64,000 nucleotides of DNA from CAMLIZ01 sp036231905 (GTDB taxonomy: Bacteria > Pseudomonadota > Gammaproteobacteria > Burkholderiales > Burkholderiaceae_C), in contig NZ_JAZARE010000002.1 in NCBI RefSeq assembly GCF_036231905.1, forward strand, positions 372,001-436,000, given 5' to 3'. The translations under genes and the position numbers were made by a program. This document shows positions 1-8,262 of the stretch, one piece after another. Numbering within the stretch: position 1 is the first letter of the stretch; every line of letters starts with the position of its first letter. The notes beneath the pieces are model-generated. The model saw only the letters and a list, made by a program, of their open reading frames with translations. It was not told the DNA's origin and searched no databases.

Positions 1-54
1 CAGGCCGATGGCGGCCCAGCTGAGGGTCTGGCGTTGGGTGGCGGTGAGCGACAT
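1..54 (-). CDS. N-terminal fragment of a probable AI-2E family (PerM-like) permease
   Basis: Only the first 18 codons lie in the window; the rest runs off the left edge. The visible peptide starts MSLTATQRQTLSW and then turns hydrophobic. That resembles the short N-terminus of AI-2E/PerM family membrane permeases in related Burkholderiales, which begin with a Thr/Gln-rich stretch followed by a first membrane helix. The ATG at 54-52 is the first start on this strand after a 180-bp gap. The family call comes from resemblance of a very short segment and is tentative. Confidence 0.35.
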   Translation of the reverse strand, partial: MSLTATQRQTLSWAAIGL

Positions 55-234
55 GGTGGCGAGGGGCCGCGAGCCGCTCGCGAGGGGCACAGGGAGCCGG
101 CAGGCGGGCGCCATTCTATGTGGCGGCCGTCCGGGCACGGCCATCACCACGGCGAGCCTGCCGCCGGGTAGGCCGCCGGTGCGCTGTGCCAGCCCGCCGG
201 CAGGAGCCGGCCCGGCCGCTCGTTCACACCGCCT
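55..234. other. intergenic gap with possible minus-strand promoter
   Basis: No credible gene is seen. A TAGAAT hexamer reads on the minus strand at 119-114 and could be the -10 box for the leftward gene starting at 54, but no good -35 was found. A perfect inverted repeat (CGCGAGC-C-GCTCGCG, 68-82) lies in the presumed leader. Nothing else stands out. Confidence 0.3.
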
Positions 235-1092
235 TCAGTGCAGCCGCGGCGGGCTGCCGTGGCGAAGCTCGTCGATGCGTTGCAGCAGCTCCGCGGCGTC
301 CGCGGCGCCGGGCCGGTGTTCCAGGTAGGCGGCAAGGTCGTCCACCGCCATCAGGCGCTGGCCGAGCTCGGCATAGGCCAGCCCGCGGTCGCGCCGCTCC
401 TCCCAGGCCTGCGGCAGCAACACCACCAGGCGCTGCTGCACGGCCAGCCAGCGCCCCGGGTCGCCGGCAGCGCGATGGATCTCCTTCAGGTTGCGCAGCA
501 GGCGAGCCAGCACGTCGCGCGCGGAGGCCGATTGCAGGAACAAGCCGAGCGGCACCTCGAAGTCGTCCACCAGGCCCTGCTGGCGCCGATAGGGCAGCAG
601 GCGCTCGTCCAGCTCCTCGCGCGACAGCGAGTGGCCGTTGAACGGATCGATCACCACCTCACCCTGCGGCATGCGCAGCTTGACGAGGAAGTGGCCCGGG
701 AAGGACACGCCCCGCGCGGCCAGGCCCACTTGGCCGGCAAGCTCGATGTACAGCAGCGCCAGCGTGATCGGGATGCCGCGCCGGGTGGACAGCACCTGGT
801 GCAGGTAGCTGTTGCCCGGGTCGTAGTAGTCGTTGACGTTGCCCGCGAACCCCAGCTCGTTGAAGAAGTAGTGGTTCAGCAGGCGCAGCCGCTGCAGCGG
901 CATGGCGTCTGCGGGCAGGCGGCGCTTCAGGCGCTCGGCCAGCTGGTCGATGTCCGACAGCACGGCCTGCGGGTCCAGCGACGGGTGCTCGTCCTGCGCC
1001 ACCGTGATGGCCGCCTCGGTCAGCGCCAGCCCGTCGTCCTCGGCCACCAGGCTGGCGAAGTACTCCAACGGCGTGATGGGCCGGAACTGCAT
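235..1092 (-). CDS. SirB1 family protein (transglutaminase-like fold plus TPR-like tail)
   Basis: A 285-residue cytoplasmic protein of the SirB1/Transglut_core2 family. The N-terminal part (about 30-190) carries the family core: the NHYFFNELGF segment, the YYDPGNSYLHQVL stretch, and RRGIPITLALLY followed by GVSFPGHFLVKL and VIDPFNGHSLS. The C-terminal part is helical and Ala/Leu-rich, like the tetratricopeptide-like tail of this family. No catalytic activity is established for SirB1 proteins. The gene begins 17 bp after murJ on the same strand, so the two are probably co-transcribed. The family is well recognised; its biological role is not. Confidence 0.85.
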   Translation of the reverse strand: MQFRPITPLEYFASLVAEDDGLALTEAAITVAQDEHPSLDPQAVLSDIDQLAERLKRRLPADAMPLQRLRLLNHYFFNELGFAGNVNDYYDPGNSYLHQVLSTRRGIPITLALLYIELAGQVGLAARGVSFPGHFLVKLRMPQGEVVIDPFNGHSLSREELDERLLPYRRQQGLVDDFEVPLGLFLQSASARDVLARLLRNLKEIHRAAGDPGRWLAVQQRLVVLLPQAWEERRDRGLAYAELGQRLMAVDDLAAYLEHRPGAADAAELLQRIDELRHGSPPRLH

Positions 1093-1109
1093 GCCGACAG
1101 TTTAGGCAG

Positions 1110-2675
1110 TCAGCTGCGGCGCATGAAGTCGCGCGGACGCAGCCCCAGCGCCACGAGCACGCCGAAGTACAGCAGCGCCGCGGCACCCAGCACCCCGGCC
1201 ATCCAGCCGGCCCGCAGCCATTGGTGCTGGCCCAGTGCGACCCAGTCCAGGTAGTGGCCCGCCGCCCACAGGCCGGCCCCCATGCAGGCGCAGGCCAGCC
1301 CCACGCGCAGCAGGAAGCCCCACCAACCCGGCAGGGGCGTGTAGCTGCCGAGCCGGCGCAGGCCGATCAGCAACCAGACGGCATTGATCACCGCGCCCAG
1401 GCCGATGGACAGCGCCAGCCCGGCCACGCCCAGCCACGGCACGAACAACAGGTTCATCAGCTGGGTGAGGCACAGCACGACCACCGCCACCTTCACCGGC
1501 GTGCGGATGTCCTGGCGGGCATAGAAGCCGGGCGCCACGATCTTCACGCCGACCAGGCCGATCAGCCCCACGCCGTAGCCCATCACCGCCGTGGTGGTGC
1601 GCTGCAATGCCTCCACGTCGAAGGCGCCGCGGTGGTAGAGCACCGCCACCAGCGGCTGCGCAAACACCAGCAGCGCCACTGCGCAGGGCAGCGCGAGCAG
1701 CAGCACCAGGCGCAGGCCCCAGTCCAGCAGGCCGGAATAGCCCACGCTGTCGTTGCGGGCCTGCGCGGCCGACAGCTGCGGCGTCAGCACCACGCCCAGC
1801 GCCACGCCGAGCAGCGCGGTCGGGAACTCCATCAGCCGGTCGGCATAGGTCAGCCACGACACCCCACCCACCGCCACATGCGAGGCGATCTGGGTGTTGA
1901 TCAGCAGCGACACCTGGGCCACCGACACGCCCACCAGCGCGGGCGCCATCTGGCGCAGGATGCGGTGCACGCCGTCGTGCCGCCAGGCCTCGCGGATACG
2001 GCCCGGGGTGAACCCCAGGCGCGGCCAGGCGCCGATGCGCCGCAGGGCGGGAAGCTGCACGGCCAGCTGCAGCACGCCGCCAGCCATCACGCCCACGGCC
2101 AGGGCGTAGATCGGCTCGATGCCCCAGGCCTTGAACTGCGGCACCAGCCACAGCGCCGCGCCGATGAAGCACAGGTTCATCAGCACCGGCGTGGCCGCTG
2201 GCACCGCGAAGCGCTTCCAGGTGTTCAGGATGCCCGCCGACAGCGCCACCATCGACATGAAGCCGATGTAGGGAAACATGATGCGGGTCATCACCACCGC
2301 CTGGTCGAAGCTGCCCCCATCGCGCAGGCCCTCGGCGATCAGCCACACCAGGATGGGCGCGCCGAGCACACCCAGCACGCTGGTGGCAATGAGGGCCCAC
2401 AGCAGCACCGTGGCCACGGCGTCTATCAGCCGGCGGGTGGCTTCATCGCCCTGGCGCTCCCGGCTGGCCGCCAGCAGCGGCACGAAAGCCTGCGAAAACG
2501 CCCCTTCGGCGAACAGCCGGCGCAGCAGGTTGGGCAGGCGGAAGGCGACGTTGAAGGCGTCGGTGGTGGCGGTGGCGCCGAAGGTGGCGGCGACCAGCAT
2601 TTCCCGGATCAGCCCGGTGACGCGAGAAGCCAGCGTGAGCAGCGAGACGGTGGAGGCGGCCTTCAGCAGGTTCAT
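1110..2675 (-). CDS. murJ: lipid II flippase MurJ
   Basis: A 521-residue polytopic inner-membrane protein of the MviN/MurJ family, which flips the peptidoglycan precursor lipid II from cytoplasmic to periplasmic leaflet. The N-terminus (ASTVSLLTLASRVTGLIRE, then RLPNLLRRLFAEGAFSQAFVP) is the family signature and includes the conserved Arg residues of the substrate cavity. About 14 hydrophobic segments follow, which is normal for MurJ. The start is the first ATG. There is no clear Shine-Dalgarno, but a perfect TATAAT -10 box lies about 40 bp upstream. It diverges from rpsT and probably leads a two-gene operon with the sirB1-like gene. Confidence 0.95.
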   Translation of the reverse strand: MNLLKAASTVSLLTLASRVTGLIREMLVAATFGATATTDAFNVAFRLPNLLRRLFAEGAFSQAFVPLLAASRERQGDEATRRLIDAVATVLLWALIATSVLGVLGAPILVWLIAEGLRDGGSFDQAVVMTRIMFPYIGFMSMVALSAGILNTWKRFAVPAATPVLMNLCFIGAALWLVPQFKAWGIEPIYALAVGVMAGGVLQLAVQLPALRRIGAWPRLGFTPGRIREAWRHDGVHRILRQMAPALVGVSVAQVSLLINTQIASHVAVGGVSWLTYADRLMEFPTALLGVALGVVLTPQLSAAQARNDSVGYSGLLDWGLRLVLLLALPCAVALLVFAQPLVAVLYHRGAFDVEALQRTTTAVMGYGVGLIGLVGVKIVAPGFYARQDIRTPVKVAVVVLCLTQLMNLLFVPWLGVAGLALSIGLGAVINAVWLLIGLRRLGSYTPLPGWWGFLLRVGLACACMGAGLWAAGHYLDWVALGQHQWLRAGWMAGVLGAAALLYFGVLVALGLRPRDFMRRS

Positions 2676-2711
2676 CGGGGAAGGCCGGGCGGCCTGGCAA
2701 CAGGGCGGGCG

Positions 2712-2717
2712 ATTATA
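2712..2717 (-). promoter_or_regulatory. -10 box of the murJ promoter
   Basis: On the minus strand 2717-2712 reads TATAAT, a perfect sigma-70 -10 hexamer. It would start transcription near 2705, about 30 nt before the murJ ATG. The matching -35 position is GC-rich and not recognisable. Confidence 0.5.
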
Positions 2718-2757
2718 GGAAGGCCCCTGGGCCCGCCCGGCTGGCCAGGCGCGCGGC

Positions 2758-2787
2758 TTGTCCGCCGCCGCCCAAGGATGCTATACT
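2758..2787 (+). promoter_or_regulatory. sigma-70-type promoter of rpsT
   Basis: TTGTCC (2758-2763) and TATACT (2782-2787) are separated by 18 bp. This predicts a transcript start near 2794 and a leader of about 27 nt before the rpsT ATG. It diverges from the murJ promoter, with the two -10 boxes about 65 bp apart. Confidence 0.6.
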
Positions 2788-2820
2788 CGCCGGCTCACCA
2801 CCTGGACACCGAACTCAAGC

Positions 2821-3126
2821 ATGGCCACCTCTTCCAAAGCCAAGAAGAAGACCGTCCGCCTGGCATCCGGCCGCAAGCGCGCCCGCCAGGACGTGAAGCT
2901 CAACGCCGCGAACACCGCGCTGCGTTCCAAATTCCGCACGGTCATCAAGAACGTGCAAAAGGCCGTTGTCTCCGGCGACAAGGCCAAGGCCGCTGACCTC
3001 TTCAAGACCGCCCAGGCCGTGATCGACTCGGTGGCCGACAAGGGCATCTTCCACAAGAACAAGGCCGCTCGCCACAAGAGCCGCCTGTCGGCGAAGATCA
3101 AGGCGCTGGCCGCGCCCGCCGCCTGA
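2821..3126 (+). CDS. rpsT: 30S ribosomal protein S20
   Basis: A 101-residue, very Lys/Arg/Ala-rich protein matching ribosomal protein S20, which binds 16S rRNA in the small subunit. Diagnostic stretches are KKTVRLASGRKRARQDVKLN near the start, LRSKFRTVIKNVQKAV in the middle, and KGIFHKNKAARHKSRLSAKI near the C-terminus. The ATG at 2821 gives the usual S20 N-terminus; the upstream in-frame extension is not S20-like. It stands alone behind its own promoter and is followed by a strong terminator array, as expected for a monocistronic ribosomal gene. Confidence 0.97.
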   Translation: MATSSKAKKKTVRLASGRKRARQDVKLNAANTALRSKFRTVIKNVQKAVVSGDKAKAADLFKTAQAVIDSVADKGIFHKNKAARHKSRLSAKIKALAAPAA

Positions 3127-3153
3127 AGAACACCGTCCAGGTGTGAGCAGCAA

Positions 3154-3235
3154 AGCCCGCTTCGGCGGGCTTTTTGTTTGTGGTGCCGCTTCGGCGGGCT
3201 TTTTTGTTTGTGGTGCCGCTTCGGCGGCTTTGTTT
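3154..3235 (+). terminator. triple tandem intrinsic terminator after rpsT
   Basis: Three successive near-identical units of about 30 bp begin near 3157, 3186 and 3216. Each has a short hairpin (core CCGCTTCGGCGGG) followed by a T-rich stretch. The first two have strong stems with runs of five and six T. The third is degenerate, with a shorter stem and the T-run broken by G. The arrangement looks like tandem duplication of one terminator. Confidence 0.85.
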
Positions 3236-3247
3236 TGTGCGGCTGCT

Positions 3248-6200
3248 TCAGCCAGCCGCCACGGGGTCCACGGCACGGGCGCTGAAGGCGTCGCACAGCG
3301 GCCCCGGCTTGGCGATGGCATAACCCTGCACGAAGTCCACGCCCACCGAGCGCAGCTCGTCCAGGATGCGTTGGTCCTCCACGAACTCGGCCACCGTTTT
3401 CAGCGCCATCAGGTGGCCGATCTTGTGGATGGCCTCCACCATCGCCCGGTGCGTCAGGTCGTCGCCGATGCGCCGCACCAGCCCGCCGTCGATCTTCAGG
3501 TAGTCCAGCGGCAGGCGCTTGAGGTAGTTGAAGGACGACATGCCGGCGCCAAAGTCGTCCAGCGCCACCTGGCAGCCCTGCGCCCGCAGCGCGCCCAGCA
3601 GGTCCACGGCCACCTCGAGGTTCGCCACTGCCGCGGTCTCCGTCACCTCGAAGCAGATCTCCCCGCGCGGCGTGTCGTTCGTCAGCAGCTCGGCCTGCAC
3701 GTAGGCACCCAGGGTGTCGTCGGACAGCGAGGAGCCCGAGAGGTTGATGCTGTAGTGCACCGGGCAGCCGACGGCCGCGCGGTGGCGGCGGTGCTCGGCC
3801 AGCGCATGGCGGATGACCCAGCGGTCGATGTCGCCCATCAGGCCGTAGCGCTCGGCAGCCGGGATGAAGGCCATCGGCGGCACCATGCGGCCCTGCTCGT
3901 CCAGCAGCCGCAGCAGGATCTCGAAGCGCGGCGTGGCACCCGGCAAGGCATCCAGGCCGACGATGGGCTGTGCGTACAGCACGAAGCGGTCCTCCGCCAG
4001 CGCCTGCTGCAGCCGGCTCACCCAGTCCATCTCGCCGGCGCGGCGCTGCAGGTCCACGTCGTTGGCATGGAAGGCATGCACGCGGTTGCGGCCCTTTTCC
4101 TTGGCCACGTAGCAGGCAGAATCGGCCGCGCGCAGCACGCCGGCACGATCGAACTCACCGGGCACGAACGACACCAGGCCGATGCTGGCGCCCACGTGGA
4201 AGTGGCGCGCCTCCCAGCTGAAGGCGAAGTCCTGAACCTGCTGGCGCAGGTTCTCCGCCACCTGCGCCGCGGCCGAGGCCGGGCAGTCGTTCAGCAGCAC
4301 GGCGAATTCATCCCCACCCAGGCGGGCGATGGTGTCGCCGCGCCGCAGGGCACCACGCAGCAGCTGCGCGAGCTGCCGCAGCAGCAGGTCGCCGGCCGCG
4401 TGGCCACAGGTGTCGTTGACCACCTTGAACTGGTCCAGGTCGAGGAACAGCAGGCCGTGCGTCTGGCCGCTGCCGCCGGGCGATTGCAATACGGTGTCCA
4501 GCCGCTGCTCGAAAGCCGACCGGTTGAGCAGCCCGGTCAGCGGATCGTGGGTGGCCTGGTGGGACAGCTCGGCCGCCAGCTTGCGCGCCCGTGTCACGTC
4601 GTGCAGCACCACCACTGCACCGGCCACCTGGCCATGGTCGTCGAAGATGGGCGCGGCGGCGTCCTCCAGGGGCCGCTCGGCGCCGTCGCGCGACACCAGC
4701 AGCACGTCCTGCTCGCGGCTGGTGGCCTGGCCGGAACGCAGCACCTGCTCCACCGGGTCCTGGGTGCGGGCGCGGCTGGTGCTGTCGCACAGGCGCAGCA
4801 CGTCCTGCACCGGCCGGCCCACCGCCTCGTCGCCCTGCCAGCCGGTCATGGCTTCGGCCACCCGGTTCAGATAGGTGACCCGGGCGCTGCGATCCACCGC
4901 GATCACGCCGTCGCCGATGGCGCCCAGCGTCACACGCAGCAGCTCCTTCTCGGCGAACAAGCGCCGTTCGGCTTGTTTGCGGGCGGTGATGTCGCGCACC
5001 ACGCCGGTGAACACCGCCTCGGCGTCCAGCGCCATCACGCCGATGGTGAACTCCACCTGGAACTCCCTGCCGTTCTTGGCGCGGGCGGCCAGCTCCACGC
5101 AGCGCTGGCCCACCACCTTGCTGTCGCCGGTCTGGCGATAGAGCTCGATGGCCGCGCGGTGCGCGCCGCGCAGGCGCTCGGGCACCAGGTCCACGATGTC
5201 GCGGCCCACCATCTCCTGGGCGCTGTAGCCGAACATCTCGCAGGCGGCCCGGTTGGCGCTCGTGATGACCCAGTCCTCGCTGATGGTGAGGATGCCTTCG
5301 GCCACACTGTCCATCACCGAGCGGATCTGGGTCTCGTTGCGTGCGGCCTCACGCTGCGCCGCGCCCAGCCGGGCCGCCAGCGGCTTCACCTGCGCCCACA
5401 CGCCAAACACGGCCGCCAGCACCAGCAGCCCCAGCAGGGGCAGCGACCAGGCCAGGGTGCGCCGGGCCGGCGCAAAGGCCTCCACCGCTGCCTGCTGCAC
5501 GACCACGCCCACATCCGGACCGAGCGGGCCGTAGGCGGCCAGCGTCGGGGTACCGCGGTTTATGTTGAAGCGCGCGACGCCGTGGCTGCCGGCCAGCGCA
5601 CTCAGCATGGGTGCGTTGGCCGCGCCGGCGGCTGGCATCTCGACCGGCGTCCGCTCAGGGGGCCCGGCGATGCAGCGCAGGCCGGCATCGGCGCGCACGC
5701 ACAGCCGCACCTCGCCGGTGGTGCCAAAACCCGTCGCGGTGAAAAAGTCACGCCACAGGGCGTCCAGCCGCTGGTCGAGCTGCACCCTGCGGACCGTGCC
5801 GTCGGCATCCCCGGCCTGCACCTGCTGGCGCAGCACCAGGCCGTCGTCCCACAGAAGCTGGCTGTGAACGCCGTGTGCCAGCCGCGCCTGCAGCCCGCGT
5901 GCGGCGGCCACGTCACCCACCGAGACGATGGGCGAGCCGTCAGCGGTGGTGACCACGACGCCGGCGTAGCCGGTGTCCACCAGGCTGCGTGCGAACAGGG
6001 CGATCTGCACCTTGGCTGCCTGCGTCGCCGCATGGTTGGCCGCCTGGCTCGGGGGCGGCAGCGGCGGCATGCGTTGCGACGCATGCAAGGCGCGGCGCGA
6101 GCCCGCTTCAAGCACTTCGTCGAGCAGCCGGGTGCGTGCGTCGATCGCCGCGCTGAGGGCGGCGTTGGTCGCTTCCAGGCGGGTGCGCTGCTGGGCTGCA

Positions 6201-6541
6201 AACCCGACCACGGCAGCGCCGGCCGCCGCCAGCCCGACGAAGACGATGGAAGCCAGGAGGATCTGGCGCTCGCTGTGCCGGGAATCCATCGGCGTAGGGC
6301 GCCGCAACGCTCCCCACCGGGCCGCGATGCCCAGCGCGCCCAGCACCAGGGCCGCGCAGGCCCACGCCGGCAAGGCCACCAGCCAGGGCTGGCCATACAC
6401 CAGGTCCAGGTCCAGGCCAAGGGCCAGCAGCCCAGCCACCCCCAGGGCGAACGAAACGCCGACCGCCAGCCAGGGCAGCACGGCGGCCATGCGCAGCCCA
6501 TCGGGTGCGCGGCTTGGCAGTCGATCACCGTCGAAGGTCAT
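3248..6541 (-). CDS. membrane PAS-PAS-GGDEF-EAL signalling protein
   Basis: A 1097-residue protein predicted to make and/or break cyclic di-GMP. Several hydrophobic segments lie in the first 140 residues, then a presumed periplasmic sensor region and another membrane segment near 365-385. Two PAS domains begin near 407 and 539. A GGDEF domain carries an intact RLGGDEFAVL motif near 742. The EAL domain has EILLRLL in place of EALLR near 873, an intact DDFGAG near 995, and EVTE and QGYAIAKP motifs, so it could be active. The ATG at 6541 is preferred over a longer frame because the extra 47 residues are Pro/Arg-rich and overlap the upstream gene. It follows the DUF3579 gene by 91 bp on the same strand. 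Confidence 0.92.
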   Translation of the reverse strand: MTFDGDRLPSRAPDGLRMAAVLPWLAVGVSFALGVAGLLALGLDLDLVYGQPWLVALPAWACAALVLGALGIAARWGALRRPTPMDSRHSERQILLASIVFVGLAAAGAAVVGFAAQQRTRLEATNAALSAAIDARTRLLDEVLEAGSRRALHASQRMPPLPPPSQAANHAATQAAKVQIALFARSLVDTGYAGVVVTTADGSPIVSVGDVAAARGLQARLAHGVHSQLLWDDGLVLRQQVQAGDADGTVRRVQLDQRLDALWRDFFTATGFGTTGEVRLCVRADAGLRCIAGPPERTPVEMPAAGAANAPMLSALAGSHGVARFNINRGTPTLAAYGPLGPDVGVVVQQAAVEAFAPARRTLAWSLPLLGLLVLAAVFGVWAQVKPLAARLGAAQREAARNETQIRSVMDSVAEGILTISEDWVITSANRAACEMFGYSAQEMVGRDIVDLVPERLRGAHRAAIELYRQTGDSKVVGQRCVELAARAKNGREFQVEFTIGVMALDAEAVFTGVVRDITARKQAERRLFAEKELLRVTLGAIGDGVIAVDRSARVTYLNRVAEAMTGWQGDEAVGRPVQDVLRLCDSTSRARTQDPVEQVLRSGQATSREQDVLLVSRDGAERPLEDAAAPIFDDHGQVAGAVVVLHDVTRARKLAAELSHQATHDPLTGLLNRSAFEQRLDTVLQSPGGSGQTHGLLFLDLDQFKVVNDTCGHAAGDLLLRQLAQLLRGALRRGDTIARLGGDEFAVLLNDCPASAAAQVAENLRQQVQDFAFSWEARHFHVGASIGLVSFVPGEFDRAGVLRAADSACYVAKEKGRNRVHAFHANDVDLQRRAGEMDWVSRLQQALAEDRFVLYAQPIVGLDALPGATPRFEILLRLLDEQGRMVPPMAFIPAAERYGLMGDIDRWVIRHALAEHRRHRAAVGCPVHYSINLSGSSLSDDTLGAYVQAELLTNDTPRGEICFEVTETAAVANLEVAVDLLGALRAQGCQVALDDFGAGMSSFNYLKRLPLDYLKIDGGLVRRIGDDLTHRAMVEAIHKIGHLMALKTVAEFVEDQRILDELRSVGVDFVQGYAIAKPGPLCDAFSARAVDPVAAG

Positions 6542-6632
6542 GGAGGGTGCAGGCGGTGGCACCTTCGGGTATCGGCCGCCACGGCGCCAACTTGAGCACC
6601 CCGGCGCGCCGTGGGCGCCCTTCCCCAGGCGC

Positions 6633-6968
6633 TCAGGCCGGCGGGGAGGCGGGTGTGTCCGGCACCAGGCAGGCCTCGGCAACCTGCAGATCGTTGTCGC
6701 GCGCGAAGTTCATCACGAAGTCCCAGGCCATGGGCTCCACGCTTTTCAGCGCCTCGTTGACGATCACGCACTTCACGCCATTGATGACTCGCGGCACGCA
6801 GTAGGGCGAATAGCCGATGTAGGCCGCCCTGCCCTGCACCACGCCTTCAGGGCGAAAGCTGGACATCGCACCGGCCAGCCGCTCGGCCCAGTCGCTGGGA
6901 CGGAAGGTGCGCCCATCCTTGGTGATTCCCTGGATGAAGATTTGGCGCGGTTTCGGTTCGGTCGACAC
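6633..6968 (-). CDS. DUF3579 family protein
   Basis: A small protein of about 111 residues with the hallmark segments of DUF3579, a family common in Betaproteobacteria: IFIQGITKDGRTFRPSDWAE, then YSPYCVPRVINGVKC and EPMAWDFVMNFARDNDLQ. Its function is unknown; it is often found next to argD and argF, as here. Two GTG starts are possible, 6968 and 7031. I prefer 6968 because only a few residues normally precede IQGIT in this family, and because the longer form would reach into the argD promoter. Neither start has a clear ribosome-binding site, so the 5' end is uncertain. Confidence 0.8.
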   Translation of the reverse strand: MSTEPKPRQIFIQGITKDGRTFRPSDWAERLAGAMSSFRPEGVVQGRAAYIGYSPYCVPRVINGVKCVIVNEALKSVEPMAWDFVMNFARDNDLQVAEACLVPDTPASPPA

Positions 6969-7036
6969 GCTGGCGGCAGTCAATGCGAGGGCAACCCCGT
7001 ATTGTGCCGCGGATGTGTTGCGGCGCAGCACGCCCG

Positions 7037-7042
7037 TAGAAT
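7037..7042 (+). promoter_or_regulatory. candidate -10 box for the argD operon
   Basis: TAGAAT sits 27 bp before the argD ATG and would give a leader of about 20 nt. A clear -35 hexamer was not found. GGAG (7057-7060) is a good ribosome-binding site 8 nt before the ATG. Confidence 0.4.
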
Positions 7043-7068
7043 GACTTTTTTCCTCTGGAGCTGCCTCG

Positions 7069-8262
7069 ATGAACGCCCCCGAACCGCATGTGATGAAGAC
7101 CTACGGCCGCCTGCCGATCGCTTTGTCGCACGGCCGAGGCTGCTGGCTCTGGGACACCGACGGCAGGAAGTACCTCGACGGCCTGGGTGGCATCGCGGTC
7201 AACACGCTGGGCCACGCGCACCCCAAGCTGGTGCCCGCGTTGCAGGACCAGGTGAGCAAGCTGATCCACAGCTCCAACTACTACCACGTGCCGCTGCAGG
7301 AGCAGCTCGCGGCGAAGCTGTGCGAGCTGTCAAGGCTGACCAACGTATTCTTCTGCAACAGCGGCCTGGAGGCCAACGAAGGCGCACTCAAGATCGCCCG
7401 CAAGTTCGGCCATGACAAGGGTATCGACCGGCCCGAGATCATCGTCTACGAAAAGGCCTTCCACGGCCGCTCCATCGCCACGCTGTCGGCCACCGGCAAC
7501 CCGAAGGTGCAGGCCGGTTTCGGCCCGCTGGTCGAAGGCTTCGTGCGCGTGCCGCTGAACGACCTGGCCGCGATCGAGGAAGCCGCACGCACCCGCCCCA
7601 ACGTGGTCGCGGTCTTCCTCGAAGTGATCCAGGGCGAAGGTGGCATCAACCCCACGCAGCTGGACTACCTGCGTGCACTGCGCAAGCTGTGCGACGAACG
7701 CGACTGGCTGCTGATGCTCGACGAGGTGCAGTGCGGCATCGGCCGCACCGGCAAGTGGTTTGCGCACCAATGGGCCGGCATCCAGCCCGACGTGATGCCG
7801 CTGGCCAAGGGCTTGGGCTCCGGCGTGCCGGTGGGCGCTATCGTCTGCGGGCCGCGTGCGGCCAACGTGCTGGGCCCGGGCAACCACGGCACCACCTTCG
7901 GCGGCAACCCGCTGGCCATGCGCGCCGGCGTGGAAACGCTGCGCATCATGGAAGAGGAGCGGCTGCTGGAGAACGCCGCCGCGGTGGGCGCCCACCTCAA
8001 GGCCGCGCTGGAGCGCGAGTTCAAGGGCCTGCCCGGCGTGGTGGAAGTGCGTGGCCAGGGCCTGATGATCGGCATCGAACTCGCCCGCCCCTGCGGTGAG
8101 CTGCTGGGCCGCGCCTGCGAGGCGGGCCTGCTGATCAGCGTGACGGCCGACAAGGTGATCCGCCTGGTGCCTTCGCTGATCCTCACGCGCGAAGAAGCCG
8201 ACCAGCTCGTGGCCATCCTCGCGCCGCTGGTGAAAGAGTTCCTGTCCTCGCCCGCGGCATGA
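7069..8262 (+). CDS. argD: acetylornithine aminotransferase
   Basis: A 397-residue class-III PLP-dependent aminotransferase. It interconverts N-acetylglutamate semialdehyde and N-acetylornithine in arginine biosynthesis in the cytoplasm. Family features include DTDGRKYLDGLGGIAVNTLG near the N-terminus, FFCNSGLEANEGALKIAR (phosphate-binding), FHGRSIATLSATGNPK, LLMLDEVQCGIGRTGKWFAH, and LAKGLGSGVPVGA with the PLP lysine. Length is normal. A GGAG ribosome-binding site precedes the ATG. The stop overlaps the argF start by 4 bp (ATGA), indicating translational coupling. Related class-III transaminases exist, but pairing with argF supports ArgD. Confidence 0.95.
   Translation: MNAPEPHVMKTYGRLPIALSHGRGCWLWDTDGRKYLDGLGGIAVNTLGHAHPKLVPALQDQVSKLIHSSNYYHVPLQEQLAAKLCELSRLTNVFFCNSGLEANEGALKIARKFGHDKGIDRPEIIVYEKAFHGRSIATLSATGNPKVQAGFGPLVEGFVRVPLNDLAAIEEAARTRPNVVAVFLEVIQGEGGINPTQLDYLRALRKLCDERDWLLMLDEVQCGIGRTGKWFAHQWAGIQPDVMPLAKGLGSGVPVGAIVCGPRAANVLGPGNHGTTFGGNPLAMRAGVETLRIMEEERLLENAAAVGAHLKAALEREFKGLPGVVEVRGQGLMIGIELARPCGELLGRACEAGLLISVTADKVIRLVPSLILTREEADQLVAILAPLVKEFLSSPAA

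Noticed and set aside
3143..6595. A very long plus-strand open frame opposite the GGDEF-EAL gene
   Set aside because: It is antisense to a protein with intact GGDEF, EAL and PAS motifs. Its translation is His/Arg/Gln-rich without any recognisable domain, which is typical of frame shadows in very GC-rich DNA.
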